Assembly: GCA_027306915.1 (NCBI GenBank) | Contig: DAHUYW010000020.1 | Span: 1 to 64,000, forward strand | Length of the DNA stretch: 64,000 bases | Direction: 5' to 3' | Origin: Spirochaetales bacterium | GTDB taxonomy: Bacteria; Spirochaetota; Spirochaetia; DAHUYW01 | In this document: in pieces, positions 45,309-54,001 of the stretch | How positions within the stretch are numbered: position 1 is the stretch's first letter | How the letters are laid out: every line of letters starts with the position of its first letter | Translations under genes and position numbers: made by a program | The notes under the pieces: generated by a model | Seen by the model: the letters and a program-made list of their open reading frames with translations, nothing else | What the model was told of the DNA's origin: nothing | The model's database searches: none

Positions 45309-46877
45309 CTAGTCTGCGAGGCGCTCCGTGGCTATGCGGCTCTCCTCGGCCGCCGCGGTCTTCGCCCCCTCCTCGACCCGAACCCGGGAAAGGAGCACGA
45401 TCCCGACCACGAAGAACACGGAAATGGAAAGAACGCTCGCGCGGGGGCTGCCTGTAATCTCGCCCACTACGGCGTAGAGAAGGGGGCCCAGGATGCCCGC
45501 GAACTTCTCCGAAAGGCCGTAGAGCCCGAAAAACTCGCCCGACTTCGCCTTGGGAGTGAGCTGGGTGTAGATCGTGCGGCTTAAGGCCTGCGTACCGCCC
45601 TGGACCGTCCCGACCAGCCATCCGATGAGGAAGAACTCGGCCTGGGTCTTCATGAGAAAGCCCCAGATGGGAATGATCACGTAGATGATGAGCCCAAGGA
45701 TGATCGCGCGCTTCGTGTCCAACCAGGCCGCAAGGCGACCAAAGAGCCTCCGGCCGAGGGTGAGGGCGAAAAGAGCTCCCACTGCCTGACTCACGGCAAT
45801 GGCGATAAAGGTGAGGGGGAGGGTGAGGCGGCCGGTTAGGTTCGCGTACACGCCGATCGCCGGCAGCGTGACCGCGGTCCAGATGAGAAGCGCCACGAAT
45901 ACAGGCCGCCGGGTGTTCGCTTTGTTCGGAATCCTCCCAAAGATGAGTGCGTAAGGGAAGGCTACGAACTGGGTCATGAGGAGGGTGCCGATGAGGATGG
46001 CGGTGTCGAGGCCGAGGGCCGCCCCGAAGGCGGTAGCAAGGAGGATGATCGCTCCAATCCCTTCCATGTAGAACCAGAAGGCGATAAGCATCTTAAAAAG
46101 CTCTTTGTAGCGGCGGATATCCCGCAGGGTATGGCCTATCCGGACGAAGGTGTCGGCGATAGCTCCGCCCCCGCGGCTGCCGGCAAGAGGGGTCGCCGGC
46201 GGCTCCTGCACGTTGACCATGAGCGGAATGGAAAAGAGAAGCCACCAGACACCCACTGTCAAGAAGGCGATCTGCACGGCGAGCGTTCCCGAGATGCCGA
46301 TCTCTTTCGCGAACAGGTAAAGGAGCGTGTTGAAAAGGAGCAGCACCCCGCCTCCGATGTAGCCGTAAGCGTAACCGAGGCTCGAAACCCGATTCATGTC
46401 CTCAGGAGGGGCGATATGCTGCAGGAGGCTGCTCGAGAGGCCGAGAGAGATATTCATCGCAAACTGGGTGATGCCGTACAGGAGCAGGGCAAGGAGCCAC
46501 ATCCCCGTCGCGAGCCCGAACATCGCCGAGGAGAAAAAGCATCCCACCGCCGTTAGGATGATGAGGATGCGCTTGCGGCGACCGGTGATGTCGGCATAGG
46601 TTCCGATGATCGGGGCGAGAACCGCTGAGGCGAGAAGGGCGATCGAGACCGTGAAGGCGAAGACGTTCGACGCGTGATCGCGGGCCGCCCCCTGGACCGC
46701 CGCACCAGCCTGACCGTAGGCGACTCCTGCCGCCACGAAGGCAGGGGCCGCGATCGCGATGAAAAAGGGAGGGAAAAAGGTGGACGAAGTCGTGGTGATG
46801 TAAGCGTGGTTACCCCAATCGTAAAACGCCCACGAACGGACTCGTCGGCGGTAGGTTCGATCAGCAGAGAGCTCCAT
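45309..46877 (-). CDS. MFS transporter, UMF1/Atg22-like family
   Basis: 522 residues with 12 predicted helices. Begins with the family motif WAFYDWGNHAY; the cytoplasmic DITGRRKR loop and the late motif GGTQALSRTIYTQLTPKAKSGEFFGLY are hallmarks of the UMF1 (Atg22-like) family, whose members are thought to export amino acids or small metabolites. Substrate unknown. GGGAGGTGAG precedes ATG 46877. It is divergent from the rRNA methyltransferase gene and has a good promoter and terminator, so it is a single-gene unit. Confidence 0.88.
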   Translation of the reverse strand: MELSADRTYRRRVRSWAFYDWGNHAYITTTSSTFFPPFFIAIAAPAFVAAGVAYGQAGAAVQGAARDHASNVFAFTVSIALLASAVLAPIIGTYADITGRRKRILIILTAVGCFFSSAMFGLATGMWLLALLLYGITQFAMNISLGLSSSLLQHIAPPEDMNRVSSLGYAYGYIGGGVLLLFNTLLYLFAKEIGISGTLAVQIAFLTVGVWWLLFSIPLMVNVQEPPATPLAGSRGGGAIADTFVRIGHTLRDIRRYKELFKMLIAFWFYMEGIGAIILLATAFGAALGLDTAILIGTLLMTQFVAFPYALIFGRIPNKANTRRPVFVALLIWTAVTLPAIGVYANLTGRLTLPLTFIAIAVSQAVGALFALTLGRRLFGRLAAWLDTKRAIILGLIIYVIIPIWGFLMKTQAEFFLIGWLVGTVQGGTQALSRTIYTQLTPKAKSGEFFGLYGLSEKFAGILGPLLYAVVGEITGSPRASVLSISVFFVVGIVLLSRVRVEEGAKTAAAEESRIATERLAD

Positions 46878-46900
46878 CTCACCTCCCTTTCGGTGGCCCT

Positions 46901-46929
46901 ACTATCGCCCACGGGCTGGCGAAAGTCAA
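46901..46929 (-). promoter_or_regulatory. promoter of the MFS gene
   Basis: Minus strand TTGACT (46929-46924), 17 bases, GATAGT (46906-46901). Confidence 0.75.
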
Positions 46930-46938
46930 GGTAAGCGA

Positions 46939-46944
46939 TATAGT
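46939..46944 (+). promoter_or_regulatory. -10 element of the rRNA methyltransferase gene
   Basis: TATAGT, 11 bases before ATG 46956, without a clear -35 or ribosome site; possible leaderless start. Confidence 0.35.
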
Positions 46945-46955
46945 CTGAAGTCTGG

Positions 46956-48341
46956 ATGGACAATAAGCACGTGGATTCGCCGGAAGGGTCTGTGCAGCCT
47001 CAGCCGATGCGAGCCAAGACTCCTGCGGCGCGGCCTCGGCCGATGCGGATTAAAGCTTCGGCGGCGCGGCGAGTTGCCTCGGGCTCCCTGTGGGTCTACG
47101 CAAACGAGGTGCTGGACCGCCTTACCGATTTCGCAAACGGAGAGCCGGTCGAGCTGGTCGCTCCGGGAGGCGCCTCGGTCGGAATCGGTGCAGTCGAGCC
47201 GCGCTCTCTCATCGCGGTGCGCATCTTTGTGCGGACAGGCGGCGAGGCGGAAGGCGACGGGAAGCGATCGCGCGACCGCGAGGCCGCCGCGGCCCAGATC
47301 GAAGCGCCGGCGATAGACCGCGAGGCCGCCCCCGCCCAGATCGAAGCGCCGGCCATCGATTTTGCGCTCGTTCTCCTCCGGATGCGCACGGCCGAGGCCC
47401 GCCGTGCTCCCTTCCTTCGCGACAGCTCCTACCGATTGATCTTCTCCGAGTCGGACCTGCTCCCGGGGGTGATCGTCGATCGCTACCGTGAGCTTTTCGT
47501 GGTCCAGCTTCTCACCTGGGGCGCAGAGCGCCTGAAGGCCCTGGTCGTTGACGGCTTGCGCGAGCTCTATCGGCCGCGGGGGATTCTCCTTCGCAATGAT
47601 GTCGAGCAGCGCCTCGCACAGGGGCTGCCTACAGAGGACGAGGTTCTTCTCGACGACCCGACGGTGGACATTCGTCGCTACCCGGTGACGGTCGCCGGCC
47701 TCACGATCGAGGTCGATTTCCACTCCGCGCAAAAAACAGGGTTGTTTCTCGATCAGGTCCCCTCATATCACTTCGTCGAGGGAATGAGCTTCAGGGGGAT
47801 GCGCGGGGGCGATCTGTTCTGCTACAGCGGCATCTTCGGGATGCTCGCCCTCGCGCGCGGAGCCGAACACATCACCTTTGTGGACTCCTCCGAAACCGCG
47901 CTGTCCGCGCTCGAGCGCAACCTCGCCGCCAGCGGGGTTCCCGGCGACCGGTGGACGCTTCTGCGTGCCGATGTGCTCGCCTGGCTTCCGACGATTGCCC
48001 CCGAGAGCTTCGATCTCCTTTTCGTCGACCCGCCCAAGTTCATCAAATCGCGCAAGAGCTTTTTCCAGGGACTCCAGGGCTACTACAATCTCAACCGGGC
48101 GGCGACCGCCGCACTTGCCGACGGTGGGCTCCTCCTCACCTTCAGCTGCTCTCACCATGCAGGCGAGGAGCTCTTCCGCTCGAAGGTGCTCGATGCCGTG
48201 CGCAAGGCAGGCGCGTCGGCCTACGAGCTAGCGCACTTTCGACAGAACGTCGACCACCCCGTGCACCTCGCCATGCCCGAAAGTTTCTACCTGAAAGGCC
48301 TCCTCCTTCGCATTGACCGCGGGCGGGGCGGGCGGATATAA
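46956..48341 (+). CDS. RlmI-like 23S rRNA (cytosine-5)-methyltransferase
   Basis: 461 residues. The N-terminal PUA domain (SGSLWVYANEV, near 43) is followed by an EEHEE-like region (LPGVIVDRY, QLLTWGAERLK) and a Rossmann methyltransferase with FCYSGIFGMLALARGA (AdoMet site) and FVDPPKF (catalytic loop). It is about 65 residues longer than E. coli RlmI. The surplus comes from an N-terminal tail holding two similar ten-residue units (PMRAKTPAA, PMRIKASAA) and a 42-base tandem repeat inside the PUA region (47274-47357). The catalytic part is intact. The stop codon overlaps the -10 of the next gene. Confidence 0.88.
   Translation: MDNKHVDSPEGSVQPQPMRAKTPAARPRPMRIKASAARRVASGSLWVYANEVLDRLTDFANGEPVELVAPGGASVGIGAVEPRSLIAVRIFVRTGGEAEGDGKRSRDREAAAAQIEAPAIDREAAPAQIEAPAIDFALVLLRMRTAEARRAPFLRDSSYRLIFSESDLLPGVIVDRYRELFVVQLLTWGAERLKALVVDGLRELYRPRGILLRNDVEQRLAQGLPTEDEVLLDDPTVDIRRYPVTVAGLTIEVDFHSAQKTGLFLDQVPSYHFVEGMSFRGMRGGDLFCYSGIFGMLALARGAEHITFVDSSETALSALERNLAASGVPGDRWTLLRADVLAWLPTIAPESFDLLFVDPPKFIKSRKSFFQGLQGYYNLNRAATAALADGGLLLTFSCSHHAGEELFRSKVLDAVRKAGASAYELAHFRQNVDHPVHLAMPESFYLKGLLLRIDRGRGGRI
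47274..47357 (+). repeat. 42-base in-frame tandem repeat in the methyltransferase gene
   Basis: Two units (47274-47315 and 47316-47357) encode DREAAAAQIEAPAI and DREAAPAQIEAPAI. They differ by few bases, so the duplication is recent or maintained. Confidence 0.85.
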
Positions 48342-48342
48342 T
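48313..48342 (+). promoter_or_regulatory. promoter of the second acyl-CoA ligase gene
   Basis: TTGACC (48313-48318), 18 bases, TATAAT (48337-48342), located in the last codons of the methyltransferase gene. Confidence 0.7.
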
Positions 48343-48394
48343 CGGCTATTCAAATCCAGTGACAGTCGACGCGCGATTCCATTCAGGAGCAATC

Positions 48395-50095
48395 ATGATC
48401 CCATGGGAGTTTCTTTCGAGTTATCGCGGCAGGCTCTTCTCGGCCGAATGGCCGACCTTACCCGAGCTCTTCGCCATCACCTGCGAGCGCTTTCCGGAGC
48501 GTCCGTGCTTCACCGCCTTCGAGCCCCGCCACCTCACCCTCACCTTTTCCGAAGCGGCGAGGCAGGTGGAGCGGGTCGCCGATCACCTCGCGGCGAAGGG
48601 AGTCCGACATGGGGACAAGGTTGCCGTAACGGGCAAGAACTCCCCGGAGTGGGCGATCGCCTATCTCGCCGTCCTCGCGGCCGGCGCAGTTGTCGTTCCG
48701 ATCGACTACCAGCTCACCGACGAGGAGATCGCCGGCCTCGTCAGGCTGTCCGACGCGAGGCTCCTCTTCGTCGACGAGGAGAAACACGAAGTCCTGGCAA
48801 GACACGCCAGCGGGCTTCTTGAGGTCATCTCGCTTTCCACGGCAAAGCCTGGCTATATCCTCGACCTTCCCGAATCACCCCGGCGGAGGACGGAGCCTGC
48901 GGCGCTCGACGAGACAGCCGCGATCCTCTACACCTCCGGAACGACCGGCCACGCAAAGGGAGTCATGCTTTCGCACCGCAACCTGGTGAGCGACTGCTTC
49001 CTGTCGCAAAGCCACCTTTCCCTCTCCGAGCGCGACGTCTTCTATGCTCTCTTGCCGATCCATCACTCCTACACCATGCTCGCGGTTCTCATCGAGGCGC
49101 TCTCGGTGGGAGCCCAGATCGTCTTCGGGAAGCGTCTTGCTGTCACCCAGATCCTGAGCGACCTCTCGGCGGGCAAGGTGACGATGTTCCTCGGCATTCC
49201 CATGCTGTTCAACAAGCTCCTCAAGGGAATTCTGCACGGGGTTCGCGAACGGGGCCTTCTCGTCTACGGCCTGGTGCGCTTCCTTATGGCGGTCAGCGGG
49301 GCTATCAAAAAGCTCCTCCGAATCAACCCCGGCAAGCGAATCTTTCACGCGATTCTTGCGAAGGCCTCGCTCGACAAGATCCGCATCTGCATCTCAGGCG
49401 GCGGGCCGCTTCCGTCCGAGACCTTCCGCGCCTTCAATGAGCTCGGGATCGACTTCGTCCAGGGCTACGGGCTGACCGAGACCTCGCCCATCGTCACCCT
49501 CAATCCCATCGAGCACTACAAAGAAACCTCGGTCGGAAAGGTCATTCCCCAGGTGGAGGTGAAGATCCTCGAGCCCGACGAGGGCGGGGTAGGGGAGATT
49601 CTGGTGAAGGGTCCGATCGTCATGCAAGGCTACTACAAGAACAGCGCCGCGACGCAGGCGACCTTCACCGAGGACGGCTACCTCCTCACCGGCGACGTCG
49701 GATATCTCGACAGCGAGAATTACCTCTACCTTACCGGGCGGAAGAAGTCGCTCATCGTCACCGAGGGCGGCAAGAATGTTTTTCCCGAGGAGATCGAGGA
49801 CTACTTCCAGCTCTACGAGGAGGTGGAGCAGGTTCTCGTAAAGGGCTACCTGCGCGACCCGAAGATGAAGGTCGAAGGGATCGAGGCCTACGTCTATCCT
49901 TCGGAGGAGCTCTTCGCGAAGCGGGGGAGTCAGGGAGGCGGCGACAGGGCCGCCGTCGAGGCACGGATCGGCGAGATAGTCGCCGAGGTAAACCGCAAGC
50001 TCCTCCCCTACAAACGCATCGATCGCTTCCGGCTCCTCGGAGCGCCCCTCGAGATGACGACCACGAAGAAGATCAAGCGCTTCATGGTCACCTGA
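48395..50095 (+). CDS. AMP-dependent acyl-CoA synthetase/ligase
   Basis: 566 residues, ANL superfamily. P-loop YTSGTTGHAKGV (near residue 182), A5 motif GYGLTETSP (near 358), and hinge LLTGDVGYLDSENYLYLTGRKKSLI are all present, and the adenylation lysine is in TTTKKIKRF at the C-terminus. It would activate a fatty or other carboxylic acid. ATG 48395 follows CAGGAG. It has a short Gly-rich insertion (near 510). It differs clearly from the 646-residue ligase at 8345-10285, so the two are not recent copies. No other lipid gene is adjacent. Confidence 0.9.
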   Translation: MIPWEFLSSYRGRLFSAEWPTLPELFAITCERFPERPCFTAFEPRHLTLTFSEAARQVERVADHLAAKGVRHGDKVAVTGKNSPEWAIAYLAVLAAGAVVVPIDYQLTDEEIAGLVRLSDARLLFVDEEKHEVLARHASGLLEVISLSTAKPGYILDLPESPRRRTEPAALDETAAILYTSGTTGHAKGVMLSHRNLVSDCFLSQSHLSLSERDVFYALLPIHHSYTMLAVLIEALSVGAQIVFGKRLAVTQILSDLSAGKVTMFLGIPMLFNKLLKGILHGVRERGLLVYGLVRFLMAVSGAIKKLLRINPGKRIFHAILAKASLDKIRICISGGGPLPSETFRAFNELGIDFVQGYGLTETSPIVTLNPIEHYKETSVGKVIPQVEVKILEPDEGGVGEILVKGPIVMQGYYKNSAATQATFTEDGYLLTGDVGYLDSENYLYLTGRKKSLIVTEGGKNVFPEEIEDYFQLYEEVEQVLVKGYLRDPKMKVEGIEAYVYPSEELFAKRGSQGGGDRAAVEARIGEIVAEVNRKLLPYKRIDRFRLLGAPLEMTTTKKIKRFMVT

Positions 50096-50142
50096 AGCCG
50101 GCCGGCGCCGTTGCGCCTTGTTCCGCCGCGGCACGCTCTTTC

Positions 50143-50171
50143 TTGCCTGCCGCGCCGAACTGTTTCATAAT
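50143..50171 (+). promoter_or_regulatory. promoter of the 50182 gene
   Basis: TTGCCT (50143-50148), 17 bases, CATAAT (50166-50171), ten bases before ATG 50182. Confidence 0.65.
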
Positions 50172-50181
50172 TGGGGGCACC

Positions 50182-50577
50182 ATGGATTTCCGACACGCAT
50201 CCGTTCAATTCGGCGATTTTCGAGGCGAGGTTGCCATTGACAGCCGAGGGCTTCCCTTCATCGACGAGCTCGAGGAGCTGGTTGGTGTGCCCAAGTCCCA
50301 CATCGGAGTAGGCTTCTCCATTCGCGTCACCGACGATCTCCGGCGAAGAAAGGGAGCCGTCAACCTCGAGGTCGCCGCCGTGGAGCGGTCGAGGTACGGC
50401 GATACTCCCGACACGCTCAATCGGGAAGGCGGCTCGCTTACCGCGCAGCTCTTCACGGGGGAGATCACCCTCGACCGCCTCTTTTCCTACGTGAAAGAGC
50501 TCCACTTCACTGCCATAATCCGAGCTGTCCAGGATGAGCGCATTGAAGTGGATGGCACGGCGAACCCTCATCCGTAG
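50182..50577 (+). CDS. small protein of unknown function
   Basis: 131-residue soluble protein that I do not recognise. It has no cysteine, no membrane segment and no signal peptide. The pattern of alternating beta-type segments (VQFGDFRGEVAID, GVGFSIRVTDDL, GAVNLEVAAVE) suggests a small alpha/beta or beta-barrel fold. A consensus-like promoter lies ten bases before the ATG, and GGGG precedes the start at short range. It is convergent with the ABC operon on the minus strand, ending 23 bases from its stop. Confidence 0.55.
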   Translation: MDFRHASVQFGDFRGEVAIDSRGLPFIDELEELVGVPKSHIGVGFSIRVTDDLRRRKGAVNLEVAAVERSRYGDTPDTLNREGGSLTAQLFTGEITLDRLFSYVKELHFTAIIRAVQDERIEVDGTANPHP

Positions 50578-50599
50578 CGCGACCGGGCGTTAGCCGCGG

Positions 50600-51844
50600 T
50601 CAGCGGCCGGCCGCGACCCGGCTGCGGCGGGCCACTGCGTCGACCGTGACTGCGGCCAACAGGATTGCGCCCTCGACCATATACTTGATCTCGGGCGGCT
50701 GCCCCATGAGGTCTAGGCCGTTCGAGACGCTTCCGATGACGAGGGCGCCAAGCAGCGCCGACCATGCGCTTCCGCGGCCGCCAAAGAGGCTGGTGCCGCC
50801 GATAACGGCGGCGGCGATGGCCTCGAGTAGAAAAGTTCCTCCGCCGGTCTGGGTGCTGGCCGCGGTCAGCCGTGAGACAAAGATGATTCCTCCGATCGCA
50901 GCCATCAGCCCAGAGAGGGCGAAGACCACAATCCGGATGCGGGCGACGCTTATTCCTGCCCGCCGTGCTGCTTCGGCATTGCCGCCTACCGCGAAGATGT
51001 AGCGGCCGAATCGCGTCCGCGTGGTCACGAGGGAGAACAGGGTGACCAGTCCGAACAGGATCACTCCTGCGGTTGGAACACCGTTGAAGCTGTTCAGTAT
51101 CTCGACGCTCACGAGCGCGGTCACCACGACTAGGAAACTGCGGGTCACCACCGAGACCGAAGGGACGGAGCCGAGTCCGAGCCGACCGCGGCGGAACCGT
51201 GCAATCCACAAGGTGAGCACGTAGGCGCAGGCGATGCCGAGCCCGAGCAGCCACCCCCAGAGGTCAGGCAGGAAAGACTGAGCGATCTTCTCGATGTGCG
51301 GCTCGAAGACGTTTACCGTGCCGGTCGATCCGAGGACGCGCAGCTGCACCCCCTGCCAGGCAAGGAACCCCGCAAGGGTCACCACGAAGGAGGGGACCCC
51401 GATGAGCGCAAACCAGGCTCCTTGAAAGGTACCGATCGCGGCACCGACCGCGAGGGCGGCAAGAATGGCGAGCCACCACGGCGACCGGTAGTTCATGATC
51501 AGCACGCCAAGCAGCGCCGAACAGAGCCCGCTGACCGAGCCGACCGAGAGGTCGATCTCGCCGAGCAGCAGCACCAGCACGATCCCGACGGCGACCGAGC
51601 CGGTTGCGGCAACCTGGACGATGAGGTTCGAGAGGTTGCGGGCCGAGAGGAATACGGGCTGCTGGCTCTCGAAGTAGGCCGCGATGACGAGCAACCCGAA
51701 GACTACCGGCAGCGCGCCGAGCTCGCCCTGCCGCCAGCGTTGAATGCTGTAGCGAGACAGAAGCGCTCGGAATGTCCCCGGTGCGTGATCATGACGCGTT
51801 TCGACGGTGCGCTTGCCGCCCGTAGAGTCTGCCGACCCTCTCAC
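50600..51844 (-). CDS. sugar ABC transporter permease (CUT2, XylH-like)
   Basis: 414 residues, larger than RbsC and similar in size to XylH, with about 10-12 helices. GEIDLSVGSVSGL near residue 95, FALIGVPSFVVTLAG and GGTSLFGGRGSAW are CUT2 permease motifs. The start is GTG 51844, directly after the stop of the ATPase gene and preceded by GAGGGG; a longer upstream frame overlaps the ATPase gene and is not needed. It is the last gene of a three-gene minus-strand importer (binding protein, ATPase, permease). Confidence 0.9.
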   Translation of the reverse strand: MRGSADSTGGKRTVETRHDHAPGTFRALLSRYSIQRWRQGELGALPVVFGLLVIAAYFESQQPVFLSARNLSNLIVQVAATGSVAVGIVLVLLLGEIDLSVGSVSGLCSALLGVLIMNYRSPWWLAILAALAVGAAIGTFQGAWFALIGVPSFVVTLAGFLAWQGVQLRVLGSTGTVNVFEPHIEKIAQSFLPDLWGWLLGLGIACAYVLTLWIARFRRGRLGLGSVPSVSVVTRSFLVVVTALVSVEILNSFNGVPTAGVILFGLVTLFSLVTTRTRFGRYIFAVGGNAEAARRAGISVARIRIVVFALSGLMAAIGGIIFVSRLTAASTQTGGGTFLLEAIAAAVIGGTSLFGGRGSAWSALLGALVIGSVSNGLDLMGQPPEIKYMVEGAILLAAVTVDAVARRSRVAAGR

Positions 51845-51845
51845 T

Positions 51846-52658
51846 TCATTCCCCTCGCGCTCCCGTGATCGCCGCGACAACATCCTCCGCAGTGGTGCTC
51901 TTCTGGTCGAACGTCGCCACGCGCCGCCCAAGGCGGAGCACGATGATTCGATCAGCTATCGAAAACAGCTCGTGGAGGTTATGCGAGATGACGACGACAC
52001 CGAGCCCATGGTCCCGCAACCGTCGAATCAGGGCGAGGACCTGCTCGCTCTGTGCGACCCCGAGCGCCGCCGTGGGCTCATCAAGGATCACAAGCCTCGA
52101 GTTCCACATCACCGCGCGTGAGATCGCCACCGACTGGCGCTGGCCGCCCGACAGCGCGGCCACCCTCGTGCGCACGTTCAAGATAGTGGTGACGTTCAGG
52201 GTCCGCAGGACTTCAAGCGCGCGCTGTTCCATCGCGAACTCGGAGAGGAGCTCTACAACCGGCGGGAGAAGCACTGTGACCCGCTCGCGCCCGAGGAACA
52301 TGTTCTGGACAACATCGAGATTGTCGCACAGCGCGAGATCCTGATAGACGGTCTCGATTCCTAGGCGCGTCGCGTCACTCGGCGTGTGGATGTGGGTCTC
52401 CTTGCCGTCGAAGAAGATCCTGCCCTCGTCGGGGGTGTGCGTGCCGGCGATGCACTTGATCAACGTCGACTTGCCTGCTCCGTTATCTCCGACGAGCGCC
52501 ACAACCTCGCGGGGATAGACCTCGAAGTCCACAGCCGTCAGGGCCTGCACGGCGCCATAGCGCTTCGAAATCCCCCGCAATTCCAAGATCGGCTTGCGCT
52601 CGAGGGGAGCGGCGGACCCGCCGGACCCCTCGATACGTGTCACCTGATCTTCTGACAT
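51846..52658 (-). CDS. sugar ABC transporter ATP-binding protein (single NBD)
   Basis: 270 residues, single nucleotide-binding domain. Walker A GDNGAGKST, signature LSGGQRQ, Walker B LVILDEPT and the H-loop VVISHN are intact. Like the ATPase at 38188 it is the half-size FrcA type rather than the double XylG type. ATG 52658 starts seven bases after the binding-protein stop; the frame continues upstream inside that gene but is not used. Works with the XylH-like permease as a homodimer. Confidence 0.92.
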   Translation of the reverse strand: MSEDQVTRIEGSGGSAAPLERKPILELRGISKRYGAVQALTAVDFEVYPREVVALVGDNGAGKSTLIKCIAGTHTPDEGRIFFDGKETHIHTPSDATRLGIETVYQDLALCDNLDVVQNMFLGRERVTVLLPPVVELLSEFAMEQRALEVLRTLNVTTILNVRTRVAALSGGQRQSVAISRAVMWNSRLVILDEPTAALGVAQSEQVLALIRRLRDHGLGVVVISHNLHELFSIADRIIVLRLGRRVATFDQKSTTAEDVVAAITGARGE

Positions 52659-52665
52659 CGACGCC

Positions 52666-53772
52666 CTATTTCTGCAGATACTGGCGTACGCTATCCGGCA
52701 GTCCGTACAGGACCTTGTCGAGACCGCCGAGCTGGCTGTCGATCCAGCCGTTTGTGACGAGCATGTGGACGTTGCCCTGGTCGATCGGAACGACCGGCAG
52801 CATGACCGAGGGCACATCCACCTGGCCGTTGCTGACGGAGGCGTTGATGTTCGAGGGCGTCTGGCCTTTTAGGATGTCGGCTGCGATCTGGGCGGCGGCA
52901 GGAGCCTGCAGGCGAAAGTCCTTGAACACGGTCACCCCTTGCGTCCCGAGCAGGACGTTCTGCACGCCTTCGAGGGACGCATCCTGGCCGGTCGTCTTCA
53001 CCGTGCCCGACATTCCTTGGGCCTTCAGTGCGGCGATGATGCCCCCCGCCATTCCGTCGTTTGCAGAGACGACCCCGTCGACCTGATTGTTGACCTTGGT
53101 CAGGATTTGCTCCATCTCATTCTGGGCTTTGGTGGGATCCCATCCCGGCGTCCACTCCTCGGCGACCAAGGTTCGCGCTTTCGACTGGAAGAGCGGATCG
53201 AGGACGGCATGGATGCCCTGATTCACCAGGTGCGCGTTGTCGTCGGTCGGCGACCCGTCGATAATCGCAAGCCGGGCGCCGTCCTTGGTGTGGTCCGCCA
53301 TCCAACTCGCCTCTGCATTGCCGACCGAGACGCTGTCGAAGGAAACGTAGTACGCGAGCGGTGAGTTCCGGATCAGGCGGTCATAAGCGATAACCGGCAC
53401 ACCCTGCGCCTTGGCCTCATTGACGATCACGGCGGCAGCCTTCTGGTCGACGGCTGCGATGACGAGCGCCTTCGCTCCCTTCGTGAGCTCGGCCTCGGCC
53501 TGCGATTGCTGCTTGCTCGGATCATTGAGCGCGTTCAGCACATCGACCTGAACACCCGGCACGAGCTTCTCAATTGCCTGCCGGAAAATCGGCGCATCGG
53601 ACCCCTCCCATCGAGGCGTGACATTCTCCGGAAGCAGGAACGCGACTCTTCCGGCGGGAGCCGTCGCGGCGGTCGGCGCAGCCCCTTCCTTGGACCCTGT
53701 CGCATAGGACTGCGAAAGAGCGAACGCGACCATCACGAACGTTGCCAGAGCGAAGATCGTTACCCTTCTCAT
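52666..53772 (-). CDS. sugar-binding protein (XylF-like)
   Basis: 368 residues. The signal peptide ends SYATGSKEG without a lipobox, the spirochaete-like form also seen at 18311. Type-1 periplasmic-binding fold close to XylF/ChvE: GVPVIAYDRLI, YYVSFDSVSVG, EEWTPGWDPTKAQNEMEQIL and VVSANDGMAGGIIAALKAQG are XylF-like strings, so D-xylose or a similar pentose is the likely ligand. ATG 53772 has GGAGGT upstream. First gene of the operon; its upstream region carries a -10 consensus and a palindrome. Confidence 0.92.
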   Translation of the reverse strand: MRRVTIFALATFVMVAFALSQSYATGSKEGAAPTAATAPAGRVAFLLPENVTPRWEGSDAPIFRQAIEKLVPGVQVDVLNALNDPSKQQSQAEAELTKGAKALVIAAVDQKAAAVIVNEAKAQGVPVIAYDRLIRNSPLAYYVSFDSVSVGNAEASWMADHTKDGARLAIIDGSPTDDNAHLVNQGIHAVLDPLFQSKARTLVAEEWTPGWDPTKAQNEMEQILTKVNNQVDGVVSANDGMAGGIIAALKAQGMSGTVKTTGQDASLEGVQNVLLGTQGVTVFKDFRLQAPAAAQIAADILKGQTPSNINASVSNGQVDVPSVMLPVVPIDQGNVHMLVTNGWIDSQLGGLDKVLYGLPDSVRQYLQK

Positions 53773-53808
53773 ACATACCTCCTGTACAAGATAGTTGCCG
53801 AACTCACT

Positions 53809-53819
53809 ACAACAGTTGT
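53809..53819 (-). promoter_or_regulatory. palindromic operator candidate of the XylF-like operon
   Basis: ACAAC-A-GTTGT palindrome located between the TATAAT element and the start codon of the binding protein; arms resemble half-sites of xylose ROK repressors. Confidence 0.4.
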
Positions 53820-53855
53820 TCTCCAAGCTCCGATCGGTACTGTGGGTTTCTTCGC

Positions 53856-53861
53856 ATTATA
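53856..53861 (-). promoter_or_regulatory. -10 element of the XylF-like operon
   Basis: TATAAT on the minus strand, about 85 bases upstream of the start codon; the -35 position has no match, so an activator may be needed. Confidence 0.5.
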
Positions 53862-53945
53862 TCACGAGTCATGAGCTCATGCGCCGCGCGGTGCACCCCC
53901 CAGGTCGAGCGGCTACGCGAGCTGCCGCCCTCCTTCGCTTCGGGC

Positions 53946-53974
53946 CGAATATTTCGTATCTTATATGTCATATA
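53946..53974 (+). promoter_or_regulatory. double palindrome before the dioxygenase gene
   Basis: CGAATATTTCG (53946-53956) and TATATGTCATATA (53962-53974) lie side by side in an AT-rich island that should contain the promoter of the gene at 54002. They could be operators of a MarR- or PadR-type regulator. Confidence 0.4.
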
Positions 53975-54001
53975 TCGGGGAAGCAGCGTAAGGAGCATCC
54001 A

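Noticed and set aside
51932..52817. Longer N-terminus for the ATPase ending at 51846, starting inside the binding-protein gene
   Set aside because: The extra residues are Cys/Ser/Arg-rich shadow sequence of the upstream gene; ATG 52658 gives a normal-length ATPase.
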